Shown: positions 25,417 to 33,684 of the stretch, piece after piece
Position numbering within the stretch: position 1 is the stretch's first letter
Layout of the letters: every line of letters begins with the position of its first letter
Assembly: GCF_021502675.1 (NCBI RefSeq)
Contig: NZ_JAKFHA010000027.1
Coordinates: forward strand, 72,356-113,279
DNA: 40,924 nt
Direction: 5' to 3'
Source: Yinghuangia soli
GTDB lineage: Bacteria > Actinomycetota > Actinomycetes > Streptomycetales > Streptomycetaceae
Position numbers and translations under genes: made by a program
The notes under the pieces: generated by a model
Told to the model about the DNA's origin: nothing
The model's input: only the letters and a program-made list of their open reading frames with translations
Databases searched by the model: none

Positions 25417-26223
25417 TCAGGACTTCAGGTACGTGCCCGGCGGGACACCGACCGCCGCGGTGAAGTCGCGCGTCAGGTGCGCCTGGTCCGAATAGCCAAG
25501 GTCGGCGGCCAGGGCTGCCCAGTCCACATGCGTGCCCTGGTCGGCCCGCTGTGCGGCTTCGTGCAGCCGGGCCCGGCGCAGGACCCACTTGGGGGACGCG
25601 CCCACGTACTCGGCGAAGAGCCGTTGGAGGCGGCGTACCGAGATGTCCAGCTGCGCGGCGACCTCGTCGACGCGGACCAGGCCCGGGTCCTCGGTGATCC
25701 GGGCGACCATCGCGGCGACCTCGTCCACGACCGGGTCCGGCTCGGGCAGCCGGGCCAGCAGGAACTTCTCGGCGTATGCGGTCATCTCGGCCTCGTCGTC
25801 GGTGCCGAGGATCGCATCCTGGGTGGCCAGGACGCCTTCGCTGAACAGCTCTGCGGCGGGCACCACCTGGTCGACCAGATCCGCCACCGGGCGCCCGAGG
25901 AAGGGCCGGAAACCGCCCGGCCGGAACTTCACGCCCAGCACGTGGCCGCGCCCGCTGATGCGGCGGGCGAAGGCGCCGCGCACGATCCCGTAGACGGCCG
26001 GGTGGGGTTCTTCGAAGACGAGGTGCACGCTGGGGTGGGACAGCGTCTTGGACTCGTGGGATGCCTTGCCGCGCAGGTCCCACGCCACGATCCAGTAGTT
26101 CTCGACGAAGCGCGCCAGCGGCTCGCTCGGCTCGTGCCGGTTCAGCGTGATCTTGGTGGCCATGAGCTCGGGATAGAGGACCCCGCGTCCCATATCCTCC
26201 GGCTTCGTCCTGCCTTCGGTCAT
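25417..26223 (-). CDS. AraC-family transcriptional regulator
   Basis: The 268-residue protein has an N-terminal sensing domain (about 25-150) with HPSVHLVFEEPHPAVYG and GVKFRPGGFRPFLGRPV, motifs of the DUF6597-type AraC subgroup. The C-terminal double helix-turn-helix (about 185-265) reads VDEVAAQLDISVRRLQRLF and then LGYSDQAHLTRDF. It is divergent from a DinB/MDMPI-like gene, with 64 bases between the starts, and probably controls it or itself. ATG 26223 is used; a later in-frame ATG (residue 21) could also serve. Confidence 0.88.
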   Translation of the reverse strand: MTEGRTKPEDMGRGVLYPELMATKITLNRHEPSEPLARFVENYWIVAWDLRGKASHESKTLSHPSVHLVFEEPHPAVYGIVRGAFARRISGRGHVLGVKFRPGGFRPFLGRPVADLVDQVVPAAELFSEGVLATQDAILGTDDEAEMTAYAEKFLLARLPEPDPVVDEVAAMVARITEDPGLVRVDEVAAQLDISVRRLQRLFAEYVGASPKWVLRRARLHEAAQRADQGTHVDWAALAADLGYSDQAHLTRDFTAAVGVPPGTYLKS

Positions 26224-26287
26224 GCCGCCAGGCTAGCTGTCGCGTTTCTTCAAGACCCCCCAGCGGGCCCTTCCTAGGCTCGTGGCC

Positions 26288-26872
26288 ATGGAACTTCTGC
26301 CGCATCTCACCGCAAGTGCCGCCGAGGCCGCCCGCATCGCGCGGGGCGTGCCGGCCGGCCCGCTCACCGCCGCGACTCCGTGCACCGACATGGACCTCAA
26401 GGCGCTCGTCAACCACTGGGTGCTCTACAGCGGCTACGGCCTGGAGAAGCGCGCGCAGCGGCAGCCGCTGCCCGAGGGATGGCTCACCCGCGACTTCACC
26501 GCGGAGCCCGACTGGGCCGAGGCGTACGCCGCGCAGCTCGACCGCGCCCTCGCCGCGTGGTCCGACCCGGCCGCCTGGGAGGGCGACGTGGAGATCGGCG
26601 AGGGCTACTCGATGCCCGCCGCCACCATCGCCGGGATGATCATCAAGGAGCACCTGCTGCACGGCTGGGACGTCGCCAAGGCCAGCGGCCAGGAGATCCG
26701 CGTCCCGGAGGACACCGCCAAGGTCCTGTACGAGATCGTCGACGAACATGCCGAGCTTTTCCGCGAGTACAAGGGCTTCGCCGACCCGGTGGTCCTGCCC
26801 GCGGACGCCTCGACGTTCGACCGCGCCCTCGCCCTCTCCGGCCGCGACCCGTCCTGGACGCCCGCCGCCTGA
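26288..26872 (+). CDS. TIGR03086-type DinB/mycothiol maleylpyruvate isomerase-like protein
   Basis: The protein of about 194 residues has the four-helix DinB/MDMPI N-terminal fold: TPCTDMDLKALVNHWV near the start and IIKEHLLHGWDVAKASGQ in the middle. These provide the three family histidines (in VNHW, KEHLL and LHGWD) thought to bind a divalent metal. Members are mycothiol-dependent isomerases, transferases or detoxification enzymes; the substrate is unknown. ATG 26288 or an in-frame GTG six bases earlier may start it. It is divergent from the AraC gene, its likely regulator. Confidence 0.82.
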   Translation: MELLPHLTASAAEAARIARGVPAGPLTAATPCTDMDLKALVNHWVLYSGYGLEKRAQRQPLPEGWLTRDFTAEPDWAEAYAAQLDRALAAWSDPAAWEGDVEIGEGYSMPAATIAGMIIKEHLLHGWDVAKASGQEIRVPEDTAKVLYEIVDEHAELFREYKGFADPVVLPADASTFDRALALSGRDPSWTPAA

Positions 26873-26921
26873 CCGGGCGAATGCGGCGTGACCGAAACCC
26901 GCACAAATCGTTCAGGTCGTC

Positions 26922-27131
26922 ATGAACTCCATCATGCGTGCTCTGGGCACCGTCGCCGTCGCCGGCGCGGCCGCCCTCGCCATCCCCGCCGTCGCCCAGG
27001 CCTGCGAACTCCACGACGCCGCCGAGACGGCCACCGCCCCCGACCACGGCTACGCGCCGTACCTCCCGGAGAACGCGTCGGACGCCGTCACCCTGGCCTG
27101 GCTCAGCGCGCCGACCTGGCCCGCGGGCTGA
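26922..27131 (+). CDS. Tiny secreted peptide
   Basis: The 69-residue product has a clear signal peptide (MNSIMRALGTVAVAGAAALA, cleavage likely after AQA near residue 27). It leaves a mature peptide of about 42 residues with one Cys and acidic/Pro residues. No family is recognised. The gene lies 49 bases after the DinB-like gene and is followed by a strong hairpin at 27185-27223, which supports it as a real transcribed gene. Only a weak ribosome site is visible. Confidence 0.55.
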   Translation: MNSIMRALGTVAVAGAAALAIPAVAQACELHDAAETATAPDHGYAPYLPENASDAVTLAWLSAPTWPAG

Positions 27132-27184
27132 CGACGCACGAACCCTCCTGAGGCTGCCCGACACGCGCCCGTCGGCGCAGGGGC

Positions 27185-27223
27185 CCGCGGCTTCCCTTCA
27201 CCACCGGCGAAGGGAGGCCGCGG
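27185..27223 (+). terminator. Hairpin terminator after the secreted peptide gene
   Basis: A 15-bp stem with one G-U pair (27185-27199 with 27209-27223; ends CCGCGG / CCGCGG) and a 9-nt loop lies 54 bases after the stop at 27131. Confidence 0.7.
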
Positions 27224-27307
27224 CAGCCGCGTCGCGACCCCCGCAGCCGCGGCACGTCCCCCCGAGCCTGCATGATTGCCCTCCGGCACCGGCAGGCGAG
27301 GGGAACA

Positions 27308-28399
27308 GTGGCGATCTTCGGAACGAAGAACCCGGCGAAGGCGGAGCGCGCGGACGTCGCGCGGCGCATCGAGGCCGCGGGCAGATTGCAGAGCGCCCGG
27401 AAGCTCGAGGAACTCCTCGTCCTGGTCGATGACTTGGCAGCGGACGCCGACCGCGTCTTCGGCGCCGGCACCCACGAAGCGGGCCTCGCGCATCGCATCC
27501 GCATCCGGGCCCTTGCGGACGCCGGACGCCTCGACGAGGCCGAGGCCCATTTCCACGCCGTCCTGCCCGGCTTCCCCACCGGGGGCAACGACGGCGCCCC
27601 GGGCGCCGCGCTGCGGGCCTGCATGGCCGGGATCCTGAGCCGGCAGGGCCGCGCGGCCGAGGCGCACCAACTCGGCTACCTCGCCGACGCGGAACGCCGC
27701 GCGGGCGGCCGGACGTCCCCGACTCTGCCGGTCGAGGCCACTGCCGCGCTCACCGACGCCCTGCATGGCCGCTTCGCCCAGGCCGAGCAGCGGCTGAACG
27801 CGGTTCTGGGGCAACTCCCCGACCTGCCCCGCGACATACGCCCGGCGACCGAGGCCGGCTGCCGCAACAACCTTGCCTTCGCCCTGATCGGCCTGGAGCG
27901 CTGGACCGACGCCGAAGCCCAGGCACGCCGGGCACACCAGGTCTTCCTGACTCTCGAAGGTCCGGGCAGCGACGGAGCCCTGTCCTCCGGCGCAAACCTC
28001 GCCTGGGCCCTGCTCGGCGCGGGCAAGCCCGAGGCGGCAGCTACCGAAAGCCGCGCACACATCGGCCTTCTGCTCGCCCGGGGAGCCTGGGGGCACCCGC
28101 TGCTGTGCATCCTCCGTACGACCCTGGGAAGTGCCCTTGCAGAACAGGGTGCGCACGCCGCGGCCGCGGCCGAACTGCGCGAGGCGGTGAACGTCGGCGT
28201 CGCCACCCAGGGCCCGACCGGCTGGCCCACCCTGCGCGCAGTCGCGGCCCTCGCCGCCGCCCTGACGGCCTCCGACGACACCACCGAAGCCCGCCGCCTG
28301 CTGGACACCGCGGTCCGCACCGCCGAGACCGACCCCAACACGGTGGCCCATTGGCTCGACCCCATCCGCAAGCAACTGGCGGACCTGCCAGGCGCGTAG
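27308..28399 (+). CDS. TPR-repeat protein
   Basis: This 363-residue soluble protein is almost entirely helical repeats. The N-terminal part reads VARRIEAAGRLQSARKLEEL, and repeats such as ALADAGRLDEAEAHFHAVLP, FALIGLERWTDAEAQARRA and LAWALLGAGKPEAAATES follow. No enzymatic motif is seen. GTG 27308 is chosen because GAGGGG lies six bases upstream. It precedes the membrane-protein/STAND pair by 277 bases on the same strand and could be a partner of it, but no shared operon is proven. The 28400-28676 gap shows no gene or clear terminator. Confidence 0.75.
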   Translation: MAIFGTKNPAKAERADVARRIEAAGRLQSARKLEELLVLVDDLAADADRVFGAGTHEAGLAHRIRIRALADAGRLDEAEAHFHAVLPGFPTGGNDGAPGAALRACMAGILSRQGRAAEAHQLGYLADAERRAGGRTSPTLPVEATAALTDALHGRFAQAEQRLNAVLGQLPDLPRDIRPATEAGCRNNLAFALIGLERWTDAEAQARRAHQVFLTLEGPGSDGALSSGANLAWALLGAGKPEAAATESRAHIGLLLARGAWGHPLLCILRTTLGSALAEQGAHAAAAAELREAVNVGVATQGPTGWPTLRAVAALAAALTASDDTTEARRLLDTAVRTAETDPNTVAHWLDPIRKQLADLPGA

Positions 28400-28676
28400 G
28401 CACCCGCGACCAAACGATCACAATCCGCAGTTCGCCCCAAGAATCCCCCGCCCTGCACACAATTGCCCTTCGGGCCGGCAGCCAGGGGCAAACTGGCGAC
28501 CAGTGCCGGTATTCGTGCGGTCGTGGTCCGCCGTGGTGCGGGCGCGCCGCGCGAGTGCCGGACGGCGTGAGTCGCAAGCGGTCTGACCACAGCGGCCGTT
28601 TGCGCCGCGAGTGAGGCTCTGCGGTGTCAGCATGCTTTCAGTGGGACGGGGCGACTGAAGCTTTCTGGGGGCGGAT

Positions 28677-29039
28677 GTGCAGGCTGTCGCGCGGTGGTTG
28701 GTGGCGGTGGCGGGGTCACTGGCGATGTTCGCGGTGGTGGCCGTCCCATGGGCGGTGTTGTCCGACGGAGGCGACGATCCATGGGATGTGATCGGCCCGG
28801 TGGCCGGCGTCGCGGCTGCGGGTGCGCTGGCCGGGCTGGGGTGGTGGGCGGCACAAGCCGGAGTGGCCGGGACGACACGTCGGGTACGGCAGGACGCGCA
28901 AGGCCCGGGGGCGATCAGGCAGACCGGGGGCAACCGCGGTGCGGGAGCCGGGGCGTCCGGCGCCGGGGGACCCGAGGACATACGGCAGCGGGCTCGTGGT
29001 GGCGGCGATATCGACCAGGTCGGCGGGAACCGGGCCTGA
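28677..29039 (+). CDS. Small two-helix membrane protein with Gln/Gly/Asn repeat tail
   Basis: The 120-residue product has two membrane helices (about 5-29 and 38-60) followed by a charged stretch and a tail made of imperfect repeats: AIRQTGGNRG, then EDIRQRARGG, then DIDQVGGNRA at the very C-terminus. The pattern I-x-Q-x-G-G-N resembles bacterial amyloid signalling motifs. The downstream STAND protein begins with a related stretch. GTG 28677 has GGGGGCG upstream, and the stop is 13 bases before the next ATG, so the two form an operon. The likely role is a membrane effector or membrane anchor recruited by the STAND protein; this is inference. Confidence 0.7.
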   Translation: MQAVARWLVAVAGSLAMFAVVAVPWAVLSDGGDDPWDVIGPVAGVAAAGALAGLGWWAAQAGVAGTTRRVRQDAQGPGAIRQTGGNRGAGAGASGAGGPEDIRQRARGGGDIDQVGGNRA

Positions 29040-29052
29040 GGCGGCGGGGAAC

Positions 29053-31125
29053 ATGACCGAGCGTTTTGGGCGGCGCCAAGTAAGCCAGCGTGGACACGCG
29101 GGGCGGGACCTCGTCCAGATCGCGGGCGACCAGCATGTGTATCCGGCGGCGGACCCGGTGGTCGAATGGCCGGTGTGGGTGGGTGAAGTCCCGAAACTGG
29201 CTACGGCGTTCCAACCCAGGAAGCGCGTGAGCGGACAGGCCCGCAAGGCCTACCAAGCCGGCCGGGACGTGGTCTTGTCGGGCTCGGGCGGGGTGGGCAA
29301 GAGCCAGTTGGCCGCCTTCTTGGCACGCGAATTACGTGATCAGAAGCGGACCAAGCGGACCGGACTCGATGTCTTGGTGTGGGCACCGGCAGCCGGCATC
29401 GACCAGGTCATCACTGCCTACGCGGAGGCAGCCGCGCAGCTGAGGCTCCCCGGCGTATCCGATGACAACCAGGTCGCAGCCGCGCGGGCATTCCTGGCGT
29501 GGCTGGGTGGAACGCGCCGGCGGTGGATGGTGGTGCTCGACAACATCGCCGACCCGGCGGCCGTCCAGGAGTGGTGGCCCGACACCGGGAGCGGCCGCGG
29601 CTGGGTCGTCGCCGCCACGCGCCGCGACCACGCCATGCTCAGCGGGCAGAGGCGCATCGTGCTCGAGGTCGGTACGTACACCAAGGAGGAAGTCGCCGCC
29701 TACGTGCGCCGTCGCCTCACCGATGCCGGGTACGCCTCGCTGTACGACCCTGGGCACGCCGGTGAATTGACCCGAGACCTCGGCCGCCTTCCGCTTGCCG
29801 TCGGACACGCTGCGGCGTACATGATCAACAAGCGCTGCACGACGGGCGACTACCTCGCGCGGCTGCGCCGCGCCGACGTGCGATTGGCCGAACTCCTCCC
29901 GGCCGGCGCCGACACCGAGAACTACGGGATTCCCGTCACGACTTCTTTGCTCCTCTCCCTGGACGCCGTGGAGGAAGCCGACACCACCCGCTTGGCCAGG
30001 CCCCTGCTTCAACTGGCCTCGTTGACGGACCCGCTCGGCCACCCCGGCCGGCTGTGGACGACAACCGATGCCCTGAGCCACCTGCGTACTGCGCGGCCGC
30101 CCCGGCGCCGTTGGCTGCGTCGCGCGTACCCGCCGGTCACCATCGAGCAGGTGCATTCGGCACTGGAGCTCTTGCGTACCTATGCCCTGATCACCCAGGA
30201 CACTGCCGATGCCCCGATTCGCATGCACGCCCTGACTGCCCGCGCGGTCCGAGAGTCCATCGTGCCGGGGAGGCTGCCTGCCATGGCCAAAGCGGTTGCC
30301 GCCGCCTTGGCCGGCCTCTGGCCGTCGCACCACGTCTACGAGACATGGGAGTTGTCCGCGCTGCTGCGTGCCAACACCGTCCATCTGGACGCCTGCACGC
30401 GCCCTGTTCTCTGGGTGCCCGCCGTCCACGTGTGCATCCGCAGGGTCAGCAGGAGTCTGACCGAGGCAGGGCTCTACCGACAGGCCCTTGCCTATGACGA
30501 AGCGATGGTCGCCTATTGCCAGGCCAACCTCGGCGCCGACAACCCGGACACCCTCCACGCCCGCAGCAGTCTCGCTGCTTCTTATGGCGCTGTGGGGCGG
30601 AGCGGCGAGGCCCTGGAGTCGGGGGAACGGCTCCTCGCGGACTTCGAGCGTGTGCTGGGCGCCGATGATCCCGACACTCTCGGCCTTCGCCACAACCTTG
30701 CCAACTTCCACGACCAGGCGGGGCGGCACCAAGAGGGCCTGGAGCTCCGCAAACGGCTTCTCGCGGACTACGAAAGGGTGCTGGGCCCGGATCACCCAGA
30801 TACCCTCTGCGCCCGCGGTGATCTCGCCGGCTCCTATGGAGCTGTGGGGCGGACGAAGAAGTCGGTCAACCTGTATGAACGGGTTCTCGACCAGCATGAG
30901 CGGATGCTGGGCCCCGATCATCCCGACACCCTCCGCGTCCGGCACAACCTTGCGGTCGCCTACGGCGAAGCCGGGCGCGTGCAGGACGCCACGGAACTGC
31001 TCGAGCAGGTTGCCGAGGACTACGACCGGGTGCTGGGCAGCGATCACCCCACCACTGTCAACGTCCGCTACAACCTCGCCCTCAGCCTTGTCCGGGAACT
31101 TGACGACTTGCTCGGGGACGACTGA
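29053..31125 (+). CDS. NLR-like STAND NTPase (NB-ARC type) with C-terminal TPRs
   Basis: This 690-residue signalling ATPase starts at ATG 29053 with GGCGGGGA upstream. Residues 8-30 hold a Gln/Gly motif (QVSQRGHAGRDLVQIAGDQ). The NTPase has Walker A GSGGVGKS (77-84) and Walker B WMVVLDN (158-164), then a winged-helix region to about 420. Five TPR units of 42 residues begin at 493, each with the pattern LGxDxPDTLxxRxNLA. Such proteins oligomerise on a signal and recruit effectors in defence, cell death or development. Codon 94 is TTA, the rare leucine codon read by the bldA tRNA in streptomycetes, so translation may be tied to development. A hairpin ends the unit. Confidence 0.88.
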   Translation: MTERFGRRQVSQRGHAGRDLVQIAGDQHVYPAADPVVEWPVWVGEVPKLATAFQPRKRVSGQARKAYQAGRDVVLSGSGGVGKSQLAAFLARELRDQKRTKRTGLDVLVWAPAAGIDQVITAYAEAAAQLRLPGVSDDNQVAAARAFLAWLGGTRRRWMVVLDNIADPAAVQEWWPDTGSGRGWVVAATRRDHAMLSGQRRIVLEVGTYTKEEVAAYVRRRLTDAGYASLYDPGHAGELTRDLGRLPLAVGHAAAYMINKRCTTGDYLARLRRADVRLAELLPAGADTENYGIPVTTSLLLSLDAVEEADTTRLARPLLQLASLTDPLGHPGRLWTTTDALSHLRTARPPRRRWLRRAYPPVTIEQVHSALELLRTYALITQDTADAPIRMHALTARAVRESIVPGRLPAMAKAVAAALAGLWPSHHVYETWELSALLRANTVHLDACTRPVLWVPAVHVCIRRVSRSLTEAGLYRQALAYDEAMVAYCQANLGADNPDTLHARSSLAASYGAVGRSGEALESGERLLADFERVLGADDPDTLGLRHNLANFHDQAGRHQEGLELRKRLLADYERVLGPDHPDTLCARGDLAGSYGAVGRTKKSVNLYERVLDQHERMLGPDHPDTLRVRHNLAVAYGEAGRVQDATELLEQVAEDYDRVLGSDHPTTVNVRYNLALSLVRELDDLLGDD
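30529..31122 (+). repeat. 126-bp in-frame TPR-coding repeats
   Basis: Four full units and one partial unit of 126 bp encode TPRs that each open with LGxDxPxT and carry a conserved Tyr/His-Glu-Arg-Val end (residues 493, 535, 577, 619 and 661 of the STAND protein). Units are most alike in the LGPDHPDTL segment, which suggests duplication within the gene. Confidence 0.8.
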
Positions 31126-31139
31126 CCGGTCGCGGTCCC

Positions 31140-31161
31140 GCCTACTCCCGGGGGAGTAGGC
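31140..31161 (+). terminator. Terminator after the STAND gene
   Basis: The inverted repeat GCCTACTCCC / GGGAGTAGGC (31140-31149, 31152-31161) begins 14 bases after the STAND stop. The two central pairs must open to form a loop, leaving an 8-9 bp stem. Confidence 0.65.
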
Positions 31162-31291
31162 AGGCGCACTTCCGGGCGGGGTTCGGCCTGTGTCGAGAGC
31201 AGGCGGAGTGCCTCCTGCGGCGGGATTCTGTGCGGGCGTCTGAGCGGGAGTCTGGAGGACGTCGGAAGAGAGACGTTCCCAGGAGGGCATC

Positions 31292-31951
31292 GTGAGTATG
31301 GTCGCCGAATCCCCGGCTCCGTCGTCGAGCACCACCCCCGGTTCCGCCTCCCGTACGGCCAAGGCCGCGAAGGACGCGAAGGGTACGCAGGACAGCAGGA
31401 TGAAGGGCCCCGCGAAGAAGGGCCGGCAGTTCTCGCGCGGGGTGCGGCGTGCGGTGAACTCCGGGCATGTGGTCGCGTCGGTCGGGCTGGTCGGTGTGGA
31501 GATCGTGATGATCATGCTCGGGGTGATTGCCAAGAACACCGGCGACGCCACTCTGCAGCACGCCACGTACCAGCTGATGCGGATGCTGGCCTATGCCGCG
31601 GGCATTCCGCTTGCGGTCCTGGCCATGGTCTCCGGCGTCGTCCTGGCACTGCGGACACCGTGGGGGCTGTGGAAACACCAGTGGATCAAGGTGAAGTTCG
31701 TGCTGCTGATCGTGGTGATCGCGATCGGGGCGGGACTGGTCTCGCAATGGGTGCGGGACCTGGCGGACAAGACCGAGGTGGGGGCGGACCAGGCCGGGCT
31801 CGCTGCGGTGCAGTGGTATCAACTGGCGGGAGCGGGTGTGCAGTTGACTGCGTTGGTGGTGGCCACGTTCCTGTCCGTGTACAAGCCGTCAGGATCCGGC
31901 CGGGTCGCCAAGAGCCGCGGGAGCGGGCGCGGCAGCGCGTCCGTCGGATAG
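31292..31951 (+). CDS. DUF2269-like integral membrane protein
   Basis: The 219-residue protein has a long basic, Ser/Lys-rich cytoplasmic N-terminus (1-50) and then four membrane helices (about 58-80, 95-120, 134-152 and 173-195). Motifs are VASVGLVGVEIVMIMLG and RTPWGLWKHQWIKVKFVLLIVV. These resemble the small DUF2269 family, whose function is unknown. GTG 31292 has AGGAGG five bases upstream; an ATG two codons later is too far for that site. Its last 63 bases overlap the convergent M1 peptidase gene on the other strand. The tail is Gly/Ser/Arg-rich. Confidence 0.75.
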   Translation: MSMVAESPAPSSSTTPGSASRTAKAAKDAKGTQDSRMKGPAKKGRQFSRGVRRAVNSGHVVASVGLVGVEIVMIMLGVIAKNTGDATLQHATYQLMRMLAYAAGIPLAVLAMVSGVVLALRTPWGLWKHQWIKVKFVLLIVVIAIGAGLVSQWVRDLADKTEVGADQAGLAAVQWYQLAGAGVQLTALVVATFLSVYKPSGSGRVAKSRGSGRGSASVG

Positions 31952-33418
31952 CGGGTCGGACGTCCAGTCGGGGTGGCCGGGCATCGGCGGCGTGGTCGCG
32001 CCGTACAGCCAGGCTGTGAGGAAAGGCGCGAGGTCGCGGCCCGCGACGAGGGAGGCTAGGCCGACGAATTGCTGGGTACTTGCCGCCCGGCCTTGGTACC
32101 ACGTGACCCAGGCCCGCTCGATCTCCCGGAAGGCGGCGTCGCCGACCTCCTGGCGCAGCGCATAGAGCACCAGCGCGGAGCCGTCGTACCGCATCCGCTT
32201 GAAGAGCATCGGCTCGGACGGTTCCGCGGGAGCGCCGAAGTCCCGGCGCCACACGTTGTGTTGGCGGTACGCATCGCGCATCCGGTCGGCCATTGCGTCG
32301 CCGCCGTGCTCCTCCGAGTACAGCCGTTCGTAGAAGCGCGCATGGCCTTCGCTCAGCCACAGGTCCGACCAGCGCGCGAGGCCCACGCTGTTGCCGAACC
32401 AGTGGTGGGCGAGTTCGTGGACCATCGTCCGTTCGGCGGCGACCCGGTCGCCGGTCAGTTCGCGGTACGGCACCAGCGACAGCGTCTGCGTCTCCAGCGC
32501 GACGCCCAGGTCCGTCGGGGCGACCAGCAGGCCGTACGTGTCGTACGGGTACGGCCCGAGGCGTTCCGTGAGCCACTTCAAGTGGTCGCCGGTCAGCGCC
32601 CGGTTCGCGGCGGTGGCCTCGACGAGGTCGGGCGGTACGACGTCGCGCAGCCGGACTCCGTCGGGGCCTTCGGATACGAGGACTTCGTAGCGGCCGACCG
32701 CGAACTGCACGAGCTGCCCCGCCACCGGCGCGGGGGACTCGTACGTCCAGCGCAGTCGGCCAGGACCGTCCTCTTCCTGGTTCTTCAACTCGCCTGCTGC
32801 GACTGCCCGGACGTCGTCGGGTGCGCTGATCGAGACGGTCATGGGGCTGCGCACGCTGGGGTGGTCGTTGGAGGGGAAGAGGATCTGAGTGCCGTTCGGC
32901 TGCGGGTAGACCACCGTGCCGTCGGCGGTGGGGATCCACCCGTAGTCCTCGATGGCGTCCTCGCGATGCCGGGTCAGCGTCGGGTCCGCGGTGTACTCGA
33001 CCCGCACTTCGAACGCCCGCCCGCGCGGCACATGATGCGCGGGTGTGACGACCAACTCGTCGCCTTCGCGGACTGCTTCGGCGGGTGTGCCGTCCACCGA
33101 CACCCGCATCAGTGTGTTGCCGGCGAAGTCCAGGTTGAAGCGCGACAGCGCGTGCGTGGCGACCGCGGAGATCGTGGCCGAGGCAGGGAACGGCGTACGC
33201 GGGGCCTGCCACTCGAGGTCGAGTGCGGTGTGCGTGACGCGGTACCCGCCGTTGCCGCTGAGCGGAAAGAGCGGATCCCCGAGCCCGGCCGCCCCCGGCG
33301 TGCCGGTGGTCGTCCGTACCCCCGCAGCAGCCGGATGACCGCTGAACACCAGCGCCGCGCAAGCGGCGAGCACCGTGAGGCGTACGGAACGACGAGCCGA
33401 GCGACGGAGAGCGCGCAT
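31889..33418 (-). CDS. Secreted M1-family metallopeptidase
   Basis: The protein of about 509 residues has an N-terminal arginine-rich signal peptide (MRALRRSARRSVRLTVLAAC...) and the M1 catalytic domain. The zinc site is His334, Glu335, His338 (HELAHHWFGN) and Glu357 (HExxH-x18-E). The exopeptidase loop is VALETQTLSL, a variant of the GAMEN motif. The C-terminal helical domain of full-length aminopeptidase N is missing, as is common in short actinobacterial M1 enzymes. It should cut peptides outside the cell. ATG 33418 fits the signal peptide; in-frame starts at 33463 or 33631 are possible. The 3' end overlaps the opposing membrane-protein gene. Confidence 0.88.
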   Translation of the reverse strand: MRALRRSARRSVRLTVLAACAALVFSGHPAAAGVRTTTGTPGAAGLGDPLFPLSGNGGYRVTHTALDLEWQAPRTPFPASATISAVATHALSRFNLDFAGNTLMRVSVDGTPAEAVREGDELVVTPAHHVPRGRAFEVRVEYTADPTLTRHREDAIEDYGWIPTADGTVVYPQPNGTQILFPSNDHPSVRSPMTVSISAPDDVRAVAAGELKNQEEDGPGRLRWTYESPAPVAGQLVQFAVGRYEVLVSEGPDGVRLRDVVPPDLVEATAANRALTGDHLKWLTERLGPYPYDTYGLLVAPTDLGVALETQTLSLVPYRELTGDRVAAERTMVHELAHHWFGNSVGLARWSDLWLSEGHARFYERLYSEEHGGDAMADRMRDAYRQHNVWRRDFGAPAEPSEPMLFKRMRYDGSALVLYALRQEVGDAAFREIERAWVTWYQGRAASTQQFVGLASLVAGRDLAPFLTAWLYGATTPPMPGHPDWTSDPLSDGRAAAPAPAALGDPAGS

Positions 33419-33628
33419 GCGCACGAGGTTGACCGATCGGGTTGGCCGCTGCGGCGGTGACATGCCGGAGCCGCGCAGGAGACCACCCGAATGCCGCCGC
33501 GACGCGTCACGGCACATGCGATCGACTGCCGCCTCCGGGATGACGTCCGTGCTCAAGGACGCCTGGCCTCTGCGCAGTTGTCGCATCGTGCCGGTGCGCC
33601 CGCGAACCGCGGGTGCACCTGACCCTTC

Positions 33629-33663
33629 CATCGCTGCGCCCGCGGCTCGCGGGCGCAGCGATG
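33629..33663 (-). terminator. Strong hairpin downstream of the AraC gene
   Basis: A perfect 16-bp stem (CATCGCTGCGCCCGCG 33629-33644; complement 33648-33663) with a 3-nt loop is followed by a smaller CCCCT/AGGGG hairpin (33666-33680). It lies about 100 bases after the minus-strand stop at 33760, beyond the homopolymer tract. In the 33419-33759 gap I see only these hairpins and that tract. Confidence 0.65.
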
Positions 33664-33684
33664 ACCCCCTTCACCAGGGGTCGC

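Noticed and set aside
28400-28676. A gene or riboswitch in the gap before the membrane protein
   Set aside because: No frame with a ribosome site and no strong conserved-looking fold was seen; only loose inverted sequence around 28460-28500.
30529-31122. CRISPR-like array suggested by regular 126-bp spacing
   Set aside because: The units are in frame and encode TPRs; there are no short identical repeats with unique spacers.
33419-33631. Extending the M1 peptidase to the earliest in-frame start at 33631
   Set aside because: The extra residues lack a ribosome site and would bury the signal peptide; start at 33418 fits secretion better, though 33463 stays possible.
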